From contig OX940863.1 of NCBI GenBank assembly GCA_954871525.1, positions 37,620,501 to 37,684,500 of the forward strand: a DNA stretch of 64,000 nt, read 5' to 3'. A program made the translations under genes and the position numbers. The notes under the pieces were generated by a model. It saw only the letters and a list, made by a program, of their open reading frames with translations. It was not told the DNA's origin and did not search any database. Positions 58,529 through 64,000 of this stretch are shown here, piece after piece (positions within the stretch are counted from its first letter, which is position 1; every line of letters starts with the position of its first letter). The DNA comes from Parietaria judaica. Its lineage: Eukaryota > Streptophyta > Magnoliopsida > Rosales > Urticaceae.

Positions 58529-60199
58529 TCATTCACATAGCTGGTCGGGGTGTTCTATCTTGGGAACCCCGAAGGCCATCTTCTTCTCGCCCATCATCTT
58601 GAGCGCATGAAAATTCACGTGTCCGAGCCGTGCGTGCCATAGCCAAGCCGGGTCTGCCATCGATGCCATAAGACAGACGGGCTGGCATGTCTTCAGGAGA
58701 ATCTTGTAGAGTCTGTTGGGTGTTCGCTCCACCTTCATCAACAGCTCTCCTTCCTTGGTCCACATCTTCAGGTAGGACCCTTGCAGCAACACCGTGTTCC
58801 CGATCTCAGTCATCTGTCCTAGACTGATGATGTTGCTTTTCAACTTCGGGATGAAATACACCTGGGTCATCAGACGCTGGTCGCCATTCTTGCACTCGAA
58901 CAGGATCGACTCTCTGCCTCTGATCTCTACGACTGATCCGTCGCCGAATTTCACGCTACCCGTGATCTTCTCATCGAGCTCTTCAAACTTAGCTCGGTCC
59001 CCAGTCATGTGGTTGCTAGCTCCGTTGTCTAAGTACCATATGTCGGTACTGACCTTCTTCTCTCCGTCTACGAGGAGGTTTGCAATAACCTTATCCTCGA
59101 TGAGGAAAACCTTCTCGCTGGTCTCCTCCGGACAGGTCTGCTCGGCCTCTGGGCTGATCGGCACGCTGATCACTTCTGCCCGGGCCTTGGCGTCACACTC
59201 GCCATTCTGTTCGTCCAGGTGCGTTTCCTGTTCGGCAAACAACAATGCTGGCTGGTCGTCTGGGAATCTCGCTAGATTCGCCTCTTCGCCCTGGTTCCTG
59301 CTCCGGCACTCAGATGCAAAGTGCCCAAGCTTCTGACAATTGTAGCACTTCACTGTGCTCTTGTCTCTCCTGGTCGTGCCTTCCTGACGGGTAGATCCAC
59401 TGCCGCGACCTCGCATGTCCCGACCTCGACCCCGTCCACGACCCTGTCCGCGTCCTCGGACTTCTCCACCAAAGCTGTTCCGACTTGAGGGTCTTGTAGA
59501 AAACTCGGCTCCCCCGGTTTTCCGCTGCCTGGCCGTCCACTCTTCATGCGTGAGCAGGAGGTTCTTCTCCTCGTCTTTGTCACCGTAACCCCGAAGTCTC
59601 TCTTCGTGGGCCTTGAGACGACCAACAACCTCCTCGACCGACATGGTCTTGAGATCGCCGAACTGCTCGATCGATGTCACGATCTGCATGTACCTGTGAG
59701 GCACTGCTCGGAGAAACTTCTTGACGACGGTGGTCTCCTCCACCTTGTCTCCCAGCGAGCGTATGCCGGTCACAATGGACGTGAGCCGCATAGAGAAATC
59801 ATCAATTAATTCGCTCTCCCTCATTCTCATGACCTCGAACTCACTCTTCAAGGTCTGGACCTTTGCCTCCTTGACGCGATCTGCGCCCATGTGCATGGTC
59901 TGAAGAGTTTTCCATGCTTCCTTCGCGGAATCTTTCTCGGCAAGCATGAGAAGAACTTCTTCCGGAACTGCTTGGTAGATAGCGGCTAGAGCCATTCTTT
60001 CCTTGCGCCCTTCGACACCGCCGTTCTCTACGGCCTCCCATACTCCCTGCGCCTGCAGATTCACCCTCATCTTCAACGCCCACACGGCGTAATTGCTCTT
60101 CGTGAGCATGGGGTAATGGAGTGTAACTGTGCCTTCTCTGGACTCTGGTTTCTGCGCAACCAGAGCTCCGTCGATTGGTGACTCTGATGATGAAGACAT
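58529..60199 (-). CDS. Copia gag and protease, ending at a TGA inside the integrase zinc motif
   Basis: I start at the ATG at 60199 (MSSSSESPIDG); codons upstream are primer-binding site. Gag has a core with YPMLTKSNYAVWALKMRVNL, EAWKTLQTMHMGADRVKEAK and LIDDFSMRLTSIV, an RGRGQGRGRGRGRD basic tract, and a CCHC knuckle (CYNCQKLGHFASEC). Protease has WYLDNGASNHMTG. The frame then enters the integrase with LWHARLGHVNFHAL and reaches LCE before TGA at 58531-58529. The next codon is Cys, so the stop sits exactly within the CxxC of the HHCC zinc-binding motif. The downstream frame is the same, so no shift is needed. It is probably a recent nonsense change; readthrough cannot be excluded. Confidence 0.93.
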   Translation of the reverse strand: MSSSSESPIDGALVAQKPESREGTVTLHYPMLTKSNYAVWALKMRVNLQAQGVWEAVENGGVEGRKERMALAAIYQAVPEEVLLMLAEKDSAKEAWKTLQTMHMGADRVKEAKVQTLKSEFEVMRMRESELIDDFSMRLTSIVTGIRSLGDKVEETTVVKKFLRAVPHRYMQIVTSIEQFGDLKTMSVEEVVGRLKAHEERLRGYGDKDEEKNLLLTHEEWTARQRKTGGAEFSTRPSSRNSFGGEVRGRGQGRGRGRGRDMRGRGSGSTRQEGTTRRDKSTVKCYNCQKLGHFASECRSRNQGEEANLARFPDDQPALLFAEQETHLDEQNGECDAKARAEVISVPISPEAEQTCPEETSEKVFLIEDKVIANLLVDGEKKVSTDIWYLDNGASNHMTGDRAKFEELDEKITGSVKFGDGSVVEIRGRESILFECKNGDQRLMTQVYFIPKLKSNIISLGQMTEIGNTVLLQGSYLKMWTKEGELLMKVERTPNRLYKILLKTCQPVCLMASMADPAWLWHARLGHVNFHALKMMGEKKMAFGVPKIEHPDQLCE

Positions 60200-60213
60200 G
60201 TTCTTCGATTGAA

Positions 60214-60225
60214 GCTCTGATACCA
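60214..60225 (-). other. primer-binding site of the young Copia element
   Basis: The minus strand reads TGGTATCAGAGC two bases after the 5' LTR, matching initiator tRNA-Met. The gag ATG follows only 14 bases later, so the leader between LTR and gag is extremely short. Confidence 0.93.
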
Positions 60226-60227
60226 CT

Positions 60228-60772
60228 TGTTGGATCCCAATTCACGGATCTGCAAAGAACACGAATAACACCAAAAGAAATCGAACCAAAAATAATGGAC
60301 ACAAGCTTTTGGGAGAAGAAATTCTCTGATTAATAATCGAAGGCAATATACAAGGAGATAAACTCGAAATTCTAATGGACTCAACACACTACAAAGTGTA
60401 CATGCTAGGTATATTTATAGCCTCACATAGGCGAAACCCTAGCTAACCAAATCGCACAAAATCAGGAAACTACCCTAAATAATCTCGCCGAATCTTTGAC
60501 TTGATTTGCTTGCTCCTCAAGTTACACGTCTTCCTTTCTGGGTAGAGTTTCCTTTTCCTGCCCGGACAGCTTCTCTGTCCCCGAGCTGGCCTGCTCGTCT
60601 GCCTCTAGCCGGGCTTGCCTTCTATCCGGATGTTCTGCTCGTGTTCACCCGAGCTGGGCTGAACAGCTGTCCGTCTTCTGTTCTGGTCGGTACCCGGGCT
60701 GACTCCTCGCAAGTGTTTCTGCCCGTCCTGGGTTCTGGTCGTCATCCGGACTAAGTCAAGCTTAAGCTCACA
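60228..60772 (-). repeat. 5' LTR of the young Copia element
   Basis: 545 bp. On the minus strand TATA-like 'ctataaatatacc' lies at about 60411-60423 and should drive gag-pol. Confidence 0.95.
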
Positions 60773-60940
60773 AACCTCTCTAAAAAAACCTTTGGTGTTT
60801 TGTCTTATTTTTTTATTTTTTTTCTTATTGTCGAAAGTATTGACAAGAGGTCAGGATCCACAAAGTTCTTAGCATCCTCAAATCGAAATCACATTCACGA
60901 TTCACGTACTATTGGTGTGCGAAATCACGTCAGCAATAAT

Positions 60941-61906
60941 CACGGTAAAAGTATTCAAATTTTGACAAATCAAGGCAGTAGGAGTCTTAAATGAAAAAAC
61001 AACGGCAAAAGTATGTAAAGTCAGTAAATTTGTCAAATGTTAGATTTTTTTATATTTTTTACGATTATCCCTATTTAAAGTATCGCGTATATTCTCAGGC
61101 TTTTATTTGCGTTGATTAAACACTCAAAGTCTTGAAATTTTTTGTTTTGACCCATGTACGTCTTTGTTTTTATTAAAGTTATTTACACATACGCCTAAGT
61201 ATTTAAAATGAGAATCACAAAGTCTAAAAAATAAGTGTTAATATGAGATGCACACATGTAAAAATCCTACATTAAGGAGGACAGTTGAGACAAAATTAAA
61301 ATCGAAAAAGCACGACAATCGGTAAATGATTAGCAATTAAAAGCTTGGGATATAGTACACTATTTTGAATAGAGTTTAAAATATTATTGTCGCAATTATC
61401 CCTTTATTTTATTTTTTTCTCACACTATTCCAATCTAATATGTTGTACTCGCTCCATGTGTTGCACTCAAATTACATTTTTTTTTATCATATTTTAATGC
61501 GCAAGAGGCAATAAACTTCTTTCTAAATATATAAAAATATGTTGTCAACATTAAAATATAAAGGACAAACTGTAACAAACACAAGAGATAATAACGACAG
61601 AAGTATGCACGGGAAAAATTAAGTACTTATGCTAAAGATTTTTACATCATTGTAATTTTTGCTACTAAAATCCGGTATTTAAGCCTCTAATTTCCGAGTA
61701 TTTCTTATATCCGGAATTTCGGCTAAAAAATTCATCAACTCGAAATCCTGTTATGGTTTTTGGGTAATGAAAAAAATGGGTCTTGGTACTAGTTCTCACC
61801 TACATACTTTTTTATCACAAAAATGTTGTAGAAATAATTAATATTTAAAACTCGTAAAAAAAATAAAAATATCACGTACAATTAAATAATTTAATAATGT
61901 CATGTG
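60941..61906. other. AT-rich intergenic sequence
   Basis: I see no gene or bounded element. Phrases like 'caaaagtattcaaa' resemble the sequence left of the F2 insertion at 54.07 kb, as expected for shared host sequence. Confidence 0.4.
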
Positions 61907-61911
61907 GCAGT

Positions 61912-62944
61912 TGTTGACGTGGTTTCGCACACCAACAATCACGTGAATTGTGAATGGGATTTCGATTTGAGGATGCTAAGAACTTTGTGGATCTTGACCT
62001 CCGCGTTGTCAATACTTTCGACAATAACAAAAAGATGAAAAATGAAACAAACAAAACACCAAAGGTTTTTTAGAGAGGTTCGTCCCAATGTGGTAGTTGA
62101 CTACGTCCACTGTAAGTTTATTGATTTGAAAAAGATCAACCAGAACCGCAAGCTGATTCCAAGATGATCAGAAGAGAAGATGAAAACACTCTGAAAAATA
62201 CAAATCTCGCAGACTCTTTTCTCTTAAAGTAAATGCTTGCGTGCGTGTGATAGGGTTGTCTTCTTGCTTTTATAGGCTTTCCGTTTCTGCCCGTTGGTAG
62301 TGGACGTTAGTAGTGGCTTCGAGTTCAGAATTTGACTTGCTGTCGAGCTAACACGTGGGCCACTTTCTGAGAGAATTGCGCAGTGGTGGACTTTGACTTG
62401 TCATCATGGGAGTTTGAATCTTGGTCATGGCGATTTTCCTGGTCGGGCACTGGAGGTTTGAATCGGGGTTGTTGACTTGGTCTGCCCGAGCTCCAATGCT
62501 TGGTTGGTACGTTTCTGCTCGGACTTCTTGGTTGGGAACGTATTCCTGCTCGGATCCCTTTATGGCAATTTTCTGCCCGGGACGAGCTTTGGGCTCTTTA
62601 AGCCGATAGGCCTGATCGGGCTGGGGTTTTAGCTAAGTGTTGGCCATTGCCTTGAGCTGGTGTGATTTTTGAGTTCTGCTCGGGTTCTTTGCCTTCTAGT
62701 GGCTTTCAGCTCGCGTCTCTTTTGAGCATTCTCTGCTCGAGACGGGCCTTTGCCTTTTGGGCTTTTGATCCTTATTGAGGCCTAGCACTGTTAGGTGCTT
62801 ATTGGGCTTTTGGGCCATGTATCTCACAAGCCAATTTGTGTGAATACTCAATTATATTCACAATTTTGGTTTTAATTTACATAAACCGTAAATTTAATTG
62901 ATGACCTTATTATTCCGGTTACGGAGCGAATTTTCACATCAACA
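61912..62944 (-). mobile_element. 3' LTR of a minus-strand F2 element that continues past the window
   Basis: 1033 bp from TGTTGACGTGGTTTCGCAC to TTCACATCAACA. Unlike the F2 solo LTRs it is followed, on its upstream side, by a polypurine tract and internal sequence. The minus-strand TATA (complement near 62265) agrees. GCAGT at 61907-61911 should be the TSD, but its partner is off the window. Confidence 0.85.
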
Positions 62945-62958
62945 GATAGCCCCCCACT
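62945..62958 (-). other. polypurine tract of the F2 element
   Basis: The minus strand reads AGTGGGGGGCTATC right before the LTR. The diverged copy at 39419 has the related ACAGGGGTGAC. This fixes the right-hand sequence as the element's internal region. Confidence 0.8.
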
Positions 62959-63796
62959 ATAAAAAAAAAAATATGAAGTATTATTTATAGTATTAAAGTT
63001 GATATAATCATATAAAAATTCGTGATGAGAATTAATTAAATTTGCGATTTCAGAAACTTTCGTAACGTTTGCCACAAAATCGAATTAATTGACGGAAATC
63101 AGAACTGTTTTTATGATAATATCACATTTTTCAGGGTCCGAGCTGGAATTCTTTTTGAAATCAAAATGATTTCAAAATTTTTTTGGGGGGAGAAGTTACG
63201 ACACGTGTCGCTCTGCCCGATGTTCAAAGAAAGGAATAACCTCTTCGACTTCTGCTGACTTGGTCAGCTCATTTTCCTGGTGACGTGCCTCGACCAGCGA
63301 TTAGATCTCGACCGTTGGATGAGATGAGGAGCGAGAATCGAGGGAACCCTAGCCTTACGATGCGGGTAGATCTTCGATTATAAAAGCACTCGAGTGCTCT
63401 GTTGATGAGGTCCAATCAGTCACCTCGCTGCTCTGCTCGGTACGCCTCTTCGACTTCAGGTAACCGCTCCTTATCTCTCTATTTAAGTTCTTCTCTTCTA
63501 TCTTTCTTCACTTTCGCACCCGAGAAAATCAGAGAGCTTTGCTTGCGACATTGTTGAACCTCTGCAACCATCTTCAAGCCTCCTTGCCTTAGGTTTTCCA
63601 GGTTCTTTTTTTGCTCTTTGCTTTAGGTTTCAGGTTTCTCTTCCATTTTCGATCAAGACTGGGTAGTATTTGATTTTTTGTAGGTTTTATTTGTGCTTCG
63701 GGTTTCTGGGCTTTTTGTTTGAAGAACTGGGTTTGGTTTGAAGATCAAGGTTTAGCTTTTTCTGGGTTGTGGTGTTGTTTTCTGAATCTTAGAGAA
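62959..63796 (+). promoter_or_regulatory. internal region of the F2 element with a plus-strand promoter (antisense to the element)
   Basis: No pol coding is visible on the minus strand here. On the plus strand a TATA box (TATAAAAG) lies at 63379-63386, followed by a CT-rich leader of about 390 bases with one likely short uORF region and the ATG at 63797. This layout suggests that the opposite-strand gene has its own promoter. Confidence 0.55.
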
Positions 63797-64000
63797 ATGG
63801 CTGAGAGTAGTAAGAAGGGTAAGGCTAAGGGCCCGGTTTTGGTCTCGGAGTTTCTCTAGACCGAGTCCCCGAGGTCCCGGCTGAGGGAAGAGGATATCCC
63901 TCGGCTAAGGTCGGAATACAACATTCCGGAATCTGTTCCTCTTCAGGTTCCAGATTCCGATGAGTTCGCAGACACGATCAGGGATGATTGGGTCTGCATC
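63797..64000 (+). pseudogene. PF04195-like gene on the opposite strand of the F2 element, partial, one TAG
   Basis: The ATG at 63797 opens MAESSKKGKAKGPVLVSEFL and meets TAG at 63857-63859. The same frame then reads SRLREEDIPRLRSEYNIPES and VPLQVPDSDEFADTIRDDW to the window edge. 'LREEDIPRLRSEYNIPESV' matches the usual start of plant PF04195 'putative gypsy type transposon' proteins (an acidic ...F/LRxxYxIPxxVxLxVP pattern). Additional antisense frames of this type between pol and the 3' LTR are known from the Tat group of Ty3/gypsy elements. The family link is fairly good. The role of the protein is not known. Confidence 0.6.

Larger units (their letters stand above)
55359..60772 (-). mobile_element. 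young full-length Copia retrotransposon, TSD AACCT
   Basis: 5414 bp with identical-length LTRs (545 bp) at 55359-55903 (3' LTR) and 60228-60772 (5' LTR). AACCT is at 55354-55358 and 60773-60777. The element has primer-binding site, gag, protease, integrase, RT, RNase H and polypurine tract in Copia order. I count three differences between the LTRs. The only coding lesion seen is one TGA in the integrase zinc motif. Confidence 0.96.
54108..60935 (+). mobile_element. F2 solo LTR holding two nested elements, TSD ATAAT
   Basis: F2 sequence is at 54108-54123, 54544-55358 and 60773-60935, reading continuously from TGTTGATGTGCAAATT to ATCACGTCAGCA. ATAAT is at 54103-54107 and 60936-60940. The TATA box (gcctataaaagc) is at about 55165. 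The F6 LTR and the Copia element are inserted in it. Confidence 0.87.

Noticed and set aside
61912..62944. Inverted pairing of this F2 LTR with the F2 LTR at 54108-60935 as a second hairpin locus
   Set aside because: The upstream LTR is interrupted by a 5.4-kb Copia element in its transcribed part, so a hairpin transcript is unlikely.

Overview
The window is nuclear DNA of a flowering plant, most likely a eudicot. The reasons are GT-AG introns, a type 2 metallothionein, a kinesin-10 gene with twelve exons, a DUF4378 (TRM-type) gene, a nuclear tRNA-Lys, and many plant Copia and Gypsy retrotransposons. I cannot name the species. Only four cellular protein genes look intact or nearly so: an F-box gene (3.0-3.9 kb), a TRM/DUF4378 gene (8.0-10.4 kb), a type 2 metallothionein (44.4-45.3 kb) and a chromokinesin (48.5-53.1 kb, minus strand). 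There is also one tRNA-Lys(CTT). They share no operon or pathway, and most of the remaining sequence is transposon-derived.

Region 1-7.5 kb holds transposon-type genes on the minus strand: a small GRF zinc-finger gene, a PF04195-like gene with one stop, and a decayed DUF1985/Ulp1 gene. They surround a plus-strand F-box gene. A short motif (AGCGGTAA) recurs in one orientation across the whole block and suggests one large element. Region 7.8-12.6 kb has the TRM gene, the tRNA, a 5'-truncated LINE tail and a foldback MITE.

Region 12.7-42.2 kb is a stack of nested elements. I could resolve it because nearly every insertion keeps a matching 5-bp target-site duplication (TSD). I name the LTR families F1-F6 for this window only. 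An F3 solo LTR (14322-36025) contains an F1 solo LTR (14788-17582) and a second F1 solo LTR (17920-35573). The second contains an F4 solo LTR, a two-LTR F1 Copia element (20081-32864) and an F2 solo LTR. The two-LTR F1 element itself contains an inverted F1 solo LTR. Downstream are an F5 solo LTR and a second F3 copy, which holds a deleted F2-like element and a hAT-type MITE.

Region 42-53.5 kb is gene-bearing again. An F4 solo LTR sits inside a kinesin intron in antisense orientation, and a Copia gag remnant lies between the metallothionein and kinesin genes. Region 54-64 kb is an F2 solo LTR containing a 420-bp solo LTR (F6) and a very young Copia element (55359-60772). It is followed by the 3' end of a minus-strand F2 element whose internal region carries an opposite-strand PF04195-like reading frame with its own TATA box, running off the window.
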